Positions 1 to 10,058 are shown, counted from the stretch's first letter. The stretch is 64,000 nt of DNA from Bacillus sp. ISL-18 (GCF_018613415.1 NZ_JAGGQG010000005.1:62001-126000), one strand, 5' to 3'. Notes: generated from the letters alone by a model not told the origin. Made by a program: numbers and translations.

Positions 1-31
1 AAGGGCATCATTTCCTCGATTTCCATTCTGC

Positions 32-37
32 TATAAT
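32..37 (+). promoter_or_regulatory. -10 box for the replication-type gene
   Basis: A perfect TATAAT lies 36 bases before the first gene. No good -35 box is visible at the right spacing. A strong ribosome site (GAGGAGGG, 59-66) follows just before the ATG at 73. Confidence 0.45.
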
Positions 38-72
38 TCAAGCTAGGAAAATAGACGAGAGGAGGGCCTACA

Positions 73-1191
73 ATGAAGAGTAAAATGAGAATTGACGGAT
101 TTAGAATGCATCATGCCATACTGGAAGAATTCCGTTTTCTACGCGATGAGTCATTTGAACGCCCTCCTGCATCATGCTATGTCGTTTATATGACCATGTT
201 AAAACAACTTGAAGTAGAACAGAATCAACGGGGCGTGCTAAAAGAATATAATCTTTCTGCTTGGGCAAAGAAACTTGGAATCTCGTATTCTACGCTTTGG
301 GGAGGAAAGAAGTATTTAGAAGATCATCATTTCGTGAGAGAGGAAATACACGAAGGATTGCCTGTTCTAGTGCTAAAAGATGTGGAAAAGTATAATACAC
401 CTGAACAAAATGGTGGGGTTCTCAACTACTTGATCATACCACATGGCCTTTTTGAAACAAATATATTAGCAGAATTCGTTCGTACTTCAAATCCGGAAGG
501 GATTGAACTGCTCTTATCCTTACTTAACCAATTTCGAACTGGTATGTCTTTTAGTAAAACAGGTGAGGTAGAGAAAATAAAGCAAGAGCGGACGATGAAG
601 ACACTCAAATTACAACTTAACAAAAATGCAAAAGGAGTCCGTAAAACATTGAGCGTGTTAGAGGCTCTATTTTCCATTGAATTTACTGGGATTGAAATCC
701 GTGGGAAACAATTATGGATTAAGAAGATTTCCTTTTCCTTAAAACCGGAATGCGTGGAAGAGAATACAGATGAATTCAATGTTAATCCGCTCATGGCAAA
801 ATTATCGAAAGAGCTAACCTATTTCTTAGATGGTCACCAAATAAAATATAAACCAAGAGACCAAATCGATGTCATGCTTTCTTTTAAACAGGAAGTAGTG
901 AATAAGCTGAACTATCTCATGGATGACGAAAACGAGAAATTCACTGTGCGTGATCGTTTCATGAAAAAATACTTCTTAGACATAATGGATTCGATTGGAG
1001 AGGTTATACATACGGAAAAACAACGAAAAGGATCTTTCCAATTTTACTCAATCGGTGCTTTTTTCAGAATGGCCTTCAGAAGGTATTTTATTGGATCTGT
1101 AAAAGAGCTGCCTAGGGAGCTTATTCATGAAGCTAAGATGAGGGAGTATGCTGCAACGGGCCAATTTCCGGTACTCCACAATTTAATTTAA
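73..1191 (+). CDS. Winged-helix protein, probable plasmid replication initiator
   Basis: The 372-residue product has a helix-turn-helix/winged-helix segment near residues 55-95 (LSAWAKKLGISYSTLWGGKK) followed by a charged strand-like stretch, as in initiators of Gram-positive theta plasmids. The ATG follows GAGGAGGG by six bases and a TATAAT lies upstream. Residues 100-370 are mixed alpha/beta with no catalytic motif I recognise. Context supports a replication role: it is followed at once by ~83-bp direct repeats and an AT-rich gene-free stretch, as at a plasmid origin. The assignment rests on size, HTH and context, not on a recognised named Rep family. A transcriptional regulator is the main alternative. 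Confidence 0.5.
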   Translation: MKSKMRIDGFRMHHAILEEFRFLRDESFERPPASCYVVYMTMLKQLEVEQNQRGVLKEYNLSAWAKKLGISYSTLWGGKKYLEDHHFVREEIHEGLPVLVLKDVEKYNTPEQNGGVLNYLIIPHGLFETNILAEFVRTSNPEGIELLLSLLNQFRTGMSFSKTGEVEKIKQERTMKTLKLQLNKNAKGVRKTLSVLEALFSIEFTGIEIRGKQLWIKKISFSLKPECVEENTDEFNVNPLMAKLSKELTYFLDGHQIKYKPRDQIDVMLSFKQEVVNKLNYLMDDENEKFTVRDRFMKKYFLDIMDSIGEVIHTEKQRKGSFQFYSIGAFFRMAFRRYFIGSVKELPRELIHEAKMREYAATGQFPVLHNLI

Positions 1192-1309
1192 TAGAGACAA
1201 TCAGCCTTGTGAAAAAAAAATGACCATCACAGGGCTATTGGTCTATCAAAAAAAGAAATCGCAAATTAAATGCTTAATAAAAAATTCCTTCCTTTTTTTC
1301 TGTCTAAGA

Positions 1310-1557
1310 ATTATCACAGAAGAAAAAAGGGGGGGATTTTTTTTTTGAATATTGTATTCCGAATGATTACTTGTGTATTAGTGAATAACTGGATCAATCA
1401 TAGAAGAAAAAGGGAGGAATTTTTTTCATTGAATATGGTGTTCCGAATGATTACTTGTGTATTAGTGAATAACTGGATTAATCATAGAAGAAAAAGGGAG
1501 GAATTTTTTTTTGAATATAGTGTTCCGTATGATTACTTGTGTATTAGTGAATAACTA
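1310..1557 (+). repeat. Tandem ~83-bp direct repeats downstream of the replication-type gene
   Basis: The block TTCCGAATGATTACTTGTG occurs at 1357 and 1441, with a variant (TTCCGTATG) at 1523, so the period is 82-84 bp. Each unit also holds TTAGTGAATAACT, AGAAGAAAAAGGGAGGAA and a T-run, so each carries a ribosome-site-like AGGGAGG followed by TTG. The last unit reads as a 15-codon peptide ending TAA. An open frame spans the whole array (1270-1554), but only because 84 is a multiple of three. I read this as iteron-like or leader sequence, not as a protein gene. Confidence 0.75.
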
Positions 1558-2017
1558 AAATATGTCCTTGTGAATATGTAAATAGTATTAATAAATGCTT
1601 GTGAAAAACTGGATTCTATTACATACTCTTTGTGAAATAGTGGAAACTATGTTATTAATCATCTCCAAAATTGCTGAAAGCCTTGTTGTATAACGGATCC
1701 ACTCGAAATAGTAAAAGTGCCTATTAATTTTGTTCTTTTACTAAATATATATTTTCTTACTAAATATATATTCTTACTAATTATGTTTTTTACGATGAAA
1801 ATCCATGAATATATTAAACTGGTATTTAATACCCTATTAAAAATTTATTTCTATTATTAAAAACAAATGGACTATTCTTTTTAAAAGGCTTATTGAAGGT
1901 GTTTACAGCATCCGCCAAACTGGCTCATTAAGCATTCGTGTAACCAAAAACTAGGCAGGTTAGTGGAATAAAAAGTGCTAAAAAAGGGATGAAGAATATA
2001 TAAAAAGGAGTCGGAAG
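1558..2017. other. AT-rich gene-free stretch
   Basis: No coding frame is convincing here. CTTGTGAA-type words continue from the repeat array (near 1566, 1600 and 1630) and a short direct repeat ACTAAATATATATT occurs twice near 1740-1770. It could be part of a replication origin, but nothing proves it. Confidence 0.4.
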
Positions 2018-2573
2018 ATGGCAGGTGAAAAAAATGGACATTTAGTATTGTAATCGGGGTATGTAGTGCTGTCCTATTTGTAGGAGGGGGCCTTTTATTG
2101 AGAATTTACAAGGTCGATTTTAATAAAAAACTTCAGATGGCCATAACATTTGAAAACAATGACGTTAAGCCAGAGGAAGTTGCTTACAAATTTTGGTTCG
2201 AGCTTATAAAGCCTTATCAGGAAAGAAATCTATCACCGTGGGCGAGGCTGATTGATGCTAGATTTAACAAATTTCAACTGTTAATGGGAGAAAAAAAGGA
2301 TTTTGCAATAGCAGCGACCTTTTGGGTTAAGCCGGAAAGTGAAACGTGGAGTATCTTCCACAACTGGGGTAAACGGCAAAAAGATGGGACCATTCAGAAT
2401 ATCCATTGGACGATGGGAATCAAGAATACAGGAAAGAAAGAATATAGGCATACAAGATTGAGGAAACCTCAAATGCGGTAGCAGGACTAGCACTTGTAAA
2501 AGAACATTATCAAAAGGAAGCGGGTGTGAAGGTAGCTAATGAAAATAACCGCTATTTCACTCAATCCCTTTAG
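2018..2573 (+). pseudogene. Broken membrane-anchored protein, possibly transfer-related
   Basis: An ATG at 2018 follows AAAAAGGAG. The first codons run into an A7 homopolymer (~2028-2034). Shifting frame there reveals one membrane segment (FSIVIGVCSAVLFVGGGLLL), then a soluble domain (RIYKVDFNKKLQMAITFEN...WTMGIKNTG). Near 2450 a second frame change is needed to reach IEETSNAVAGLALVKEHYQ and the stop at 2571. A single N-terminal anchor plus an extracytoplasmic domain is typical of small conjugation-channel subunits, but I cannot name the family. The gene needs two frame corrections, so it is either decayed or contains base errors. Confidence 0.55.
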
Positions 2574-2722
2574 CAGCAAATATGTACGGAGGACCAAGTT
2601 TAATGAACAAAAGGGCACTGAGACCCATCAGGTTAGGATTACTGGCCTCCACCCCTTGAATAGGCATGACATCAGAAATTAGGGCTTTAAAGTGCCATGT
2701 TAAGGCATACAGAGTTACACTG

Positions 2723-2895
2723 GGCGGCAGCTCTACGGACTGTTCAGAAAGGAAAGAGCACCTTTCTGACAATCCGTAAGTGTGGCTTCGGCATTAAATG
2801 AACCGATAACCACGGAATGTACGGCTCACGCCTACATTCCGTAGGTTCCTGTTCATTTACGGCTTACACTGCTATATCGAACGAGCCGAAAACCA
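2723..2895 (+). repeat. Structured leader element, copy A
   Basis: First of five ~170-bp copies that start with GGCAGCNCTACGGACT and end with GAACGAGCCGAAAA. Several nested inverted repeats are visible, e.g. GGAATGTA against TACATTCC and GAAAGG against CCTTTC. It contains no open frame. Confidence 0.75.
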
Positions 2896-2941
2896 GAAAA
2901 CCAAAAGATTGAAAGACCAAAAGAATAAAAGACAAAAGGAG

Positions 2942-3012
2942 AGCAGCCGAAAGGGCTGCTTTTATTGTTCAGTTTGTTTCAGCCAGGCAGCCTTATGGCT
3001 GCTGTTTTTCTT
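2942..3012 (+). terminator. Two successive hairpins with T-runs
   Basis: AGCAGCC-GAAA-GGGCTGCT followed by TTTATTGTT, then GGCAGCC-TTAT-GGCTGCTG followed by TTTTTC. Both look like rho-independent terminators between structured-element copies A and B. Confidence 0.7.
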
Positions 3013-3067
3013 TAGAAATCATGATTTAAAAGAAATTCTTTGAAAATACATAGTTCCTGCTTCTGGT

Positions 3068-3233
3068 CACAGCACTACGGACTTTTCAGAAAGGAAAAAC
3101 GTCTTTCTGTCATTCCGTACGTATAACTTTGGCACTAATAGGCCCGATAACACTGTCGGTACGTCTGGTGCCTACATTCTGTAGGTTCCTGTTCCATTTA
3201 CGACGGAACCAGCGTACCAAACGGGTCGAAAAC
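3068..3233 (+). repeat. Structured leader element, copy B
   Basis: Second copy of the ~170-bp element (CAGCACTACGGACT ... AAACGGGTCGAAAA). It lies about 110 bp before the helicase/nuclease gene start at 3341. Stem bases differ from copies C and D at several paired positions. Confidence 0.75.
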
Positions 3234-3340
3234 TTAAGACGCTGGGCTCTTTGCCCGAACCCAGCCAACGGGATGAATATGTAACCAGATATTAACAAAT
3301 GATATTTAGGATAATACAAATTCTATTACAGGTGATCTGC

Positions 3341-6300
3341 ATGCAACTCGTGAACAAGCTAAAGCAACTACAGGATAAATTAAATGATTTAAATAAAGAC
3401 AATAAAAACATTCGTTTCACTCAATTAAACAAATCATATATTGATTTAACATCAATGCCTAAGGGGAGAGCTAACTCGCCTTTTGATATAATTCAATGTC
3501 TACTTCATGGGCCGAAGGGAGGAAGGTTCCAAGTCACTGATTCAAAAAGTCCAATAGCTGAAGAAATACGGTGGACTAATCAATTCAAAGACTTAAATAA
3601 AGAATGGACGGCTCGACATTTATAGACTGGTGAACGCGATTTATATTTAGGCTTTCCATTTGTCTCTGGCACATTACAGGATGGAACCTTTATCCATGCT
3701 CCTATACTTTATTATCCAATACAGTTAACAAAACAAGATGGCGATTGGTTTTTGGCATTTGAAGAAGAAGGTGAGATTATATGGAATCGTTCTTTAATGT
3801 TAACCGTGCAGCAAGCAAATGAAATTCGTATCTCGGAGGATAAGTTTGGACAGGCTCTTTTATTTTCTAGCCATTTGAATATACAGGAATACCTTGAAAA
3901 ACTTTGGGATTTTGGATTTCCAATAAACTCTCCTCTTCCGAATCAAGGTAGGCATCTTGTGTCCTTGCATGATTATTTGACCCCCTTTCGAACGGCTAAC
4001 GTTGGAAAAGAAAAAAGAAAACATTTTTCGTGGGATGACATCCAAGTTCCGTTGACAATTGTACAGCATGCTATTCTAGGTCAATTTAGCCAAGGAAAAA
4101 AGGCATTTCAAAAGACTATCAAGCTTTAATTAAAGAAGTCGAGAACGGTGAAAAAGCCGAGTTAATATCGATCCTTTTAAATGAAACAGATCCTGCGCCC
4201 ACAGGGATAGAAGACAACCGGATAACTCATGTGGACAAAGGACCCGAAGAAGACAATTTCTTTTTACTTCCTACCGATTCCTCTCAAGAAGAAGTAATAT
4301 TAACCGCTCGATTTGAACGGGGATTAGTAATCGATGGACCGCCAGGGTCAGGGAAATCACAAGTGATTGTTAACCTAATGGCGGATACTCTACGCCACGG
4401 CAAACCTGTGTTGCTAGTTGCCGAAAAAAAGACAGCGTTAGCAGTTGTACTTCAACGTCTTCAGGAGATTGGGTTAGAAGATTTTGTAGCATTAGTCCAT
4501 GATGAAAAAGATGACCGAAAGGTCTTGTATAAGAAGATTGTCCAAAGATTAGGAAATCCCCTCGAAGTCGATTTGGAACAGATTAAAGAGGAATACGTAA
4601 AATGCTCGAATGATATTGCAACAAAAACATCTTATCTAAACAACATCACTAACACTCTTTGGGATGCCCAGCCAAACGGTCTATCTCTCTTCCGGATGTA
4701 TGATCGCTATCTGCCATATCGAGGAAGAAAAATGAAGTTTAGCCTTCCATCAACCGCATATGATTTGAAGGAGCCGGAATTGAAGTCAATTAAAGAAAAG
4801 TTGGAACGATTAGGTCGTTATGATATACGGTATCGCCATTCTGATTATCCGTGGGGTAAACGAAAAAGCCTTTCATCGATGACTTTAGATCAACGTAATC
4901 AGTGGCTCGAATCCTTTGATAACCTCTTTATCAATATGAAAGAGGAAACTGATTTACATCAACAATTGGAAGCATGGAATCTGCCCGTCAGTTACCTACA
5001 ACTCCATAGGACTTTGATTGAGCAAGGACAAGCTCTCCTACAAAGGGTAATGGACCAAAAGATGCTTGCGAAATGGTCTTGGAAACGGTGGACACGGAAG
5101 AATAGAGAATTTTTTATTCAATTAGGAGGGACCTCCGAACTCGAATGGGACAAGCTATTGGAAAAGTTCGCTCATATTCGAGTATGGAGTGAAATTCGGG
5201 AGAAAAACGAAAAGAAGATTAAGGGATTAACCATTCTCTTTCCTGATTTAGTCCTACAAAAGAAATTAGAGGGATGGAAAAAAGGAGAGTCCTTAAAAGA
5301 ATGGGTTCAACAACTGCGACACACTTTGCAATCAGATTGGGATTCCATGAAACAGGCAGACCGTGAAGTAGAAAACCTCACACTTGTCATCCGTTCCATT
5401 TACGAGAAGTGTTTGCAAGAAATTCCTCCAATGAAAGATCAGCCGATTGGAACACAATGGTGGGAACAAGTTGAAAATGCATACTTAGAGTACTGGATTC
5501 ATTGGGCGGAGGATGCCAATCCCCACATTTATGATATTTCGGAAGGAGAGTTTGAACTACACCGAAAACAGTACGGAGAGATGTTAGATCGAAAACGAGA
5601 CGTGGCAGCAGCCTACCTTCGTTTAAAACTACAACAGGCTTTAACGGAGGTCCTGGAAAAAGACACTAAAGAGATCGTTTATCGTTGTGGTCAAAAAAAA
5701 CAAATATGGCCCATTCGGAAATTACTACAATCATACCCAGATGTTCTTTCGAAGATTATACCAATATGGTTGGTCTCCCCTGAAATAGCTAGTTCTGTCT
5801 TTCCTTTGCAAAAGGACTTGTTCGACCTTGTTATTTTTGATGAAGCAAGTCAATGTCCAACTGAAAATGGCATTCCTGCGTTATATCGTGGAAGAAGGTT
5901 AGTGATTGCTGGAGACGACAAACAGCTTCGTCCTACAAAAGTAGGAAAGAAAAGTTTTTCTATGGATGAAGATGATGATGAATACATCGAAGAAATCCAA
6001 ACAGCTGAGTCCTTACTTGACCTAGCCATTCGAACTTTTAAGCGAAAGCCCCTCCAATGGCATTACCGGTCGAGATTTGAGGAGCTTATAAACTTCTCGA
6101 ACCATGCGTTCTATAAAAATATCCAGGTTGCGCCCAATGTTCTACCAACCCAAGATCCGCCCGCAATCCAATGGTTTAAAGTAGATGGTGGGGTCTGGGT
6201 TAACAATTCGAATATGGAAGAAGCTAAAAAGATAGTGAATTTGATTGTAGAACACTATCAACGACAAGATCCCCAGACCTTAGGTGTTGTAACGATGAAT

Positions 6301-7119
6301 CAAAAACAATCAGAATTAATAGAAACCCTCATTAAACAACGCGTGGCAGAAGACCCTGAATTTGCGATGGCCTTTAATCGGATTATGAGTCGGGAACTAG
6401 AAAAGACCTTAATCATTCGTAATATCGAGAACATACAAGGAGATGAACGAGATATTATGATATTTTCCATCACTTATTCTCGGGATAGTAGTGGAGAGAT
6501 TTATGCCCGATATGGTTCTCTTAACCAAGTTGGAGGAGAAAATCGCTTAAACGTAGCGATTACACGTGCTAAAGAAGGAATTTGGATTGTATCCTCTATT
6601 CATCCATTAGAGCTACCGGGGGATGAAAAAAATCCAGGAGTTTACTTCTTTAAACGTTATTTGGAATACGCATTTGCAATCGCCGAACGGAATCTTCAAG
6701 GAGCACAAGCAGTACTAGCCAATATGAATGCCGATTATAAGATACAACATGATAGCCTTAGACCTCCAAAATTTGATAGTATTTTTGAGGAAGAGATCTT
6801 TGATGCTCTAGTGGCAAAGGGATACCTTATACGTACCCAAGTGGGAGCTTCCACATATCGCATTGATTTAGCAGTAGTGGACCCAAATAATCCTCGTCGG
6901 TATCTACTCGGTATTGAGTGTGACGGAGCAATGTATCATAGTTCGAAAACTGCTCGGGAACGGGATGTAACAAGGCAACGGTTTCTGGAGAATCGTGGGT
7001 GGATAATTGAACGAATTTGGAGTAGGAACTGGTGGAAACGTCCAAATGAGGAAATAATGAGGATTGAAAAAAGGATACAGGAATTAGTAAAGGAATCGGA
7101 AACCAAAATGACCTCTTGA
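3341..7119 (+). pseudogene. Superfamily 1 helicase fused to a C-terminal endonuclease domain, broken by two lesions
   Basis: The three reading pieces join into one ~1260-residue protein. The start ATG at 3341 follows AGGTGAT. An N-terminal DUF4011-like region (DLTSMPKGRANSPFDIIQ; LYLGFPFVSG) is interrupted by an in-frame TAG at 3623-3625. A frame change near 4110 then separates KKAFQK from DYQALIKEVENGE. The long open part has Walker A (GPPGSGKSQ), a DEAS Walker B, GDDKQLRPTKVG, and a helicase C-terminal region (QGDERDIMIFS, RLNVAITRAK). A C-terminal very-short-patch/MTES_1575-type nuclease follows, with the core IDLAVV...LLGIECDGAMYHSSKTARERD. This architecture occurs in conflict-type helicase-nucleases. 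If expressed, the part from ~4231 could still make ATPase plus nuclease. Confidence 0.8.
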
Positions 7120-7142
7120 AAAGTCATGAGGTTTCTTTTTTT
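7109..7142 (+). terminator. Terminator of the helicase/nuclease gene
   Basis: ACCTC and GAGGT arms flank an ~11-base loop overlapping the stop codon, followed by a T-rich tail (TTTCTTTTTTT). Confidence 0.65.
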
Positions 7143-7247
7143 CGTACTTTGTTAAAATAAATAGTCGTAGTTTTTAACTTAAGGCTGGGTGTTTACTTCA
7201 AAAATATGGGCTTAAGGGTTTAGGTGAAGAATACCGAACCACTTAGA

Positions 7248-7418
7248 CGGCAGCACTACGGACTGATCAGAAAGGAAAAAGCATCTTTCTGTCATTCCGT
7301 ACGTGTCGCTTCGGCATTAAATGGACCGATAACCACGGTCTGTATGGCTTATGCCTACATTCCGTAGGTTCCTGTTTCATTTACGGCTTACACCGCCATA
7401 CCGAACGAGCCGAAAACC
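7248..7418 (+). repeat. Structured leader element, copy C
   Basis: Third copy of the ~170-bp folded element (GGCAGCACTACGGACTGATC ... CGAACGAGCCGAAAA), upstream of the first radC. Visible pairings include CCACGGTCTG near GGACCG and TACATTCCGTAGG against the earlier CCTACGGAAT-type word on the opposite arm. Confidence 0.8.
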
Positions 7419-7816
7419 TAAAAACCAAAAGATTGAAAGATCAAAAGAATAAAAGACAAAAGGAGAGCAGCCGTTTTCGGCTGCTTTTATTGTTGATTTT
7501 TCCCTTTTGCCTTCCGAATCGTAAAACAAGCGCAAGCTTTCTAACCTTCCAGCCGGCAGGACACCCGAACCTTTCCGGCTAGAAGCTAAGAAAGCGAGTC
7601 AATCAGTCAAGGGGCAAAAAACTTTTTCGCTTAAAAGCGACTAACGCAACAGCAAAAAACTTTTTGTGCAAAGAGCGCCCTTGACCCATTCCCTATGCGT
7701 GTTTTTCGTTCTACTTGCAAAAGGGGAAAAATCATCCCCTTTTGGGGAAGTAGTTCGCTTCGCAAGGCAAAAGAAAAAATGAAAGAAAAAATCAAAACAA
7801 AAGGGAGTTTTGAAAA
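7419..7816 (+). promoter_or_regulatory. Long hairpin leader of the first radC
   Basis: About 400 bp without a convincing gene. It holds an AGCAGCCG-TTTT-CGGCTGCT hairpin with a T-rich tail (7466-7489), AGCCGGCAGG/CCGGCTAGAAG arms, a large stem closed by GTCAAGGG (near 7607) against CCCTTGAC (near 7678), and internal AAAAAACTTTTT words. Nearly the same stretch precedes ardC at 45900-46282, although the genes differ. That conservation suggests a regulatory function. Confidence 0.65.
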
Positions 7817-8269
7817 ATGGAATTCATGTCAATCTTTGAAGTCGTTCGTATCAAACAAGAAATTAAGGAAACATCTGAACCATTTGCACAGTATGCTGTT
7901 CGTTCACCAGAAGATGCCCAAAAATTAGCGGCCTCTTACATTGCGGATGAAGACCGGGAAGTGCTTCTTGTGATGATGCTCAATACAAAAAATCAGGTGG
8001 TTGGGCTACATAGAGCTCATGTAGGAAGCTTGAACGCAAGTATAGTTCATCCTAGAGAGGTAATGAAATGCGCTATTCTCAATAATGCTGCATCCATTAT
8101 TGTCAGCCACCAGCACCCGAGCGGAGACCCCACACCAAGCCGGGAAGATATCGACATCACCAAGCGACTTGCAGAAGCAGGGAAAATTTTAGGCATTGAA
8201 GTCCTTGACCATGTCATCGTTACCCATACCGGGAAGCATGTCAGCCTAAAGGAGAAAGGTTATCTATAA
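7817..8269 (+). CDS. radC: RadC-like JAB-domain protein (plasmid type, 150 aa)
   Basis: The protein is essentially one JAB/MPN domain of the RadC family and lacks the N-terminal helix-hairpin-helix region of chromosomal RadC (~225 aa). The metal-site motif SHQHPSGDPTPSRED is intact at about residues 95-109 (His-x-His, Ser and Asp). The preceding HVGSLNASIVHPREV is the usual RadC signature. The ATG at 7817 follows AAGGGAG. Plasmid and genomic-island RadC proteins like this are common, but their biochemical role is unsettled; despite the name, DNA-repair function is doubtful. It lies on the plus strand behind a long structured leader, like ardC and the second radC, which suggests a role just after plasmid entry. 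Confidence 0.9.
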   Translation: MEFMSIFEVVRIKQEIKETSEPFAQYAVRSPEDAQKLAASYIADEDREVLLVMMLNTKNQVVGLHRAHVGSLNASIVHPREVMKCAILNNAASIIVSHQHPSGDPTPSREDIDITKRLAEAGKILGIEVLDHVIVTHTGKHVSLKEKGYL

Positions 8270-8325
8270 AAATACCAAAAATGCAAGGGGGATTTTTCCT
8301 CCTTGCTTGAAAGGAGAAATCAGAC

Positions 8326-8523
8326 TTGATTATTATCGTATCTGATTTTTACCAAGATGAGGCGGAAGCAATTGAAAAGGCAGGTCTAAAAGATGAAATT
8401 GAATACCATGTAATGGAATACGGTTGCAAGCCAAAGAAAATTTATATCCTTCCATTTATTGAGGCAATGAGTGACAAATATAAACCAACAAAACATCAAA
8501 TGATCTTATCAGTCGAAAATTGA
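8326..8523 (+). CDS. Small hypothetical protein
   Basis: A 65-residue protein starting at TTG behind AAAGGAGA, 56 bp after radC and probably co-transcribed. It is acidic at the N-terminus (SDFYQDEAEAIEKAGLKDEIE) and ends in a basic, aromatic tail. I recognise no domain. It is followed by a terminator pair and a CATCGAG-type tandem hairpin. Confidence 0.6.
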   Translation: MIIIVSDFYQDEAEAIEKAGLKDEIEYHVMEYGCKPKKIYILPFIEAMSDKYKPTKHQMILSVEN

Positions 8524-8530
8524 ATCAAAA

Positions 8531-8592
8531 AACATCGGCCGGATCAGCGCCGATGTTGGTTCACGAATGGATAAAAAACATTCGTTTTTTCT
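8531..8592 (+). terminator. Two hairpins ending the first radC unit
   Basis: ACATCGGC-CGGATCAGC-GCCGATGT is followed by CGAATG-GATAAAAAA-CATTCG with a run of six T. The second is a standard rho-independent terminator. Confidence 0.7.
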
Positions 8593-8599
8593 TTATTAT

Positions 8600-8652
8600 A
8601 TGACGCAGGCATCGAGCCTGCTTGAAGGTTGCCGAAGCAACCTTTTGAAAGA
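8600..8652 (+). repeat. CATCGAG tandem hairpin, copy 1
   Basis: GCAGG-CATCGAG-CCTGC is followed directly by AGGTTGC-CGAA-GCAACCT. Related two-hairpin units occur at 36650, 36778, 41795 and 58852 with different stem sequences but the same first loop. No open frame is present. Confidence 0.6.
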
Positions 8653-8888
8653 TTATTCGGAGAAGAAAGGAAACCATTTGTTAGGCAAATGGTCTTTTCA
8701 ATAAATTATAAGATTTGTACATAAGGAAGCTCTGAAGATGCACCGTCTATAGTCAATAATTGAATTAAACCATACCGTTATTTCCTATTTTACCATTCAG
8801 TTTGTTTTATCCAGCCTTAAGGCTGCTGTCTTTCTTTAGAAATCATGACTTTAAAAGAAATCCTTCAAAAATACATAGAACCTGCTTC

Positions 8889-9060
8889 TGGCGGCAGCAC
8901 TACGGACTGATCAGAAAGGTAAAGCGTCTTTCTGTCATTCCGTACGTGTCGCTTTGGCACTATATGGACCGATAACCACGGTCTGTACGGCTATCGCCTA
9001 CATTCCGTAGGTTCCTGTTCCATTTACGGCAGGCCGCCGTACCAAACGAGCCGAAAACCT
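8889..9060 (+). repeat. Structured leader element, copy D
   Basis: Fourth copy of the ~170-bp element (GGCGGCAGCACTACGGACTG ... AAACGAGCCGAAAA). The ~95 bp before it (CAGCC-TTA-AGGCTG hairpin, CTTTAGAAATCATGA) match the stretch before copy B. It lies just upstream of the MFS remnant. Confidence 0.75.
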
Positions 9061-9107
9061 TTAAGTGTTCCTTTTATACATGGAGACCTTAATGGTCATT
9101 CTTAGGA

Positions 9108-9591
9108 ATATGCTATCTTTTCTGAGGCTTTCCCAGTCGGTTATGCTGTAGGTATGGTACTACTTACGAAGTTATCGAAAACCTATCAAACTATGTACCT
9201 CGGTTTAACCGGAGGAGGTCTTTAAATTCATACTCTTGTTTTTTGTAAATTCAATTCCTATTGCATGGTGTCTGAATTGTTTGGGGAAATGTTATTTCCT
9301 TTTTTCAATGCCCAAAGTGCAGCAATTTTTCAGCCTGAAGCTCCCAGAGATCGTTTGACCCAACTAAGTGCAGTTAGATTACTTTTCCTTCGAGTTACCA
9401 TGCCGTTAGGGATATTGTTTGCTTCCTCATCATTTTTAGATTTAAGTACGCGTCAAATATATGCGATTATTGGCATGGTGACCGTCTTATCTGGATTATT
9501 ACACCTCTTTGCTTCATTTTCCCAACCCGATAACGATTTACTTGCAAACAAAAAACAAGTTACCAAAAAGCGTAAGTTCAGAAATCTGTAA
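9108..9591 (+). pseudogene. C-terminal remnant of a major facilitator transporter
   Basis: Three frames must be joined. FSEAFPVGYAVGMVLLTKLS ... YLGLTGGGL (to ~9222) is followed by ILLFFVNSIPIAW in another frame (~9228-9268), then SELFGEMLFPFFNAQSAAIF continues to the stop at 9591. The pieces form consecutive hydrophobic helices like the last four or five of a 12-helix MFS exporter. The N-terminal half is missing. It lies directly after structured element copy D, so it may once have been a leading-region-type cargo gene. Confidence 0.6.
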
Positions 9592-9693
9592 CATACGCTT
9601 TTTTAAAGAAAATAAAGAATTGTTATGTCGAATGTTCCTTAGCGTATGTTTCCCTGTTTTGCTACCGGGACCCCTTTTTGGAGCAAATCAAAC

Positions 9694-9730
9694 GTAAAAA
9701 AAGAGCATGGCTGTAAAAAGCCGTGCTCGA
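9694..9730 (-). terminator. Terminator of the leftward small gene
   Basis: On the minus strand, GAGCACGGC pairs with GCCATGCTC around a short loop and is followed by a run of T. It lies just after the stop codon at 9735. Confidence 0.7.
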
Positions 9731-9734
9731 TTGA

Positions 9735-10058
9735 TTAAGAGATTTTTTTATCGCTTTCGTGCGGAAATAATCCTTCGATTTGTTGCTTCCATCCTTCCAA
9801 ATGCACAAAGCGATGCTTCTGCAAATTAGCTGTAAGAATTTCGGCTTTAGTCATTTGGGAAAGTTGCTTCCAATCACCTTCAAAAACATAAGTGGCATTT
9901 CCGTATTCGAAGATATAAAGATTTTGGTTGGTAAAACCAAAGATAACATATCCTCGATAGCCATTCGTTCCGATGGCGTGGAAATCAGGTTGGTACTGAG
10001 AAATCGTTTCTAGCCTGTCGCTGACGATCGTTTTTTTGTTTTTTGTCAATTTTTCCAT
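9735..10058 (-). CDS. Hypothetical protein (107 aa)
   Basis: Reads MEKLTKNKKTIVSDRLE... with a strand-rich centre (GYVIFGFTNQNLYIFEYGNA) and a C-terminal WKQQIEGLFP. The frame is intact with its own terminator. I recognise no family. The upstream region has AGGAGCAAG-type sequence but no ideal ribosome site. It stands alone between the MFS remnant and the broken wall-protein gene, on the opposite strand to both. Confidence 0.6.
   Translation of the reverse strand: MEKLTKNKKTIVSDRLETISQYQPDFHAIGTNGYRGYVIFGFTNQNLYIFEYGNATYVFEGDWKQLSQMTKAEILTANLQKHRFVHLEGWKQQIEGLFPHESDKKIS

Noticed and set aside
1270..1554. 94-codon frame across the tandem repeats
   Set aside because: It is open only because the repeat period is a multiple of three; the peptide is a repeated low-information string and has no proper ribosome site at its start.
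2557..2772. Minus-strand 71-codon frame with a hydrophobic C-terminus (GLSALLFIKLGPP)
   Set aside because: It overlaps the end of the 2018-2573 gene and structured element A and has no ribosome site. It could be a membrane-protein relic, but support is too thin.
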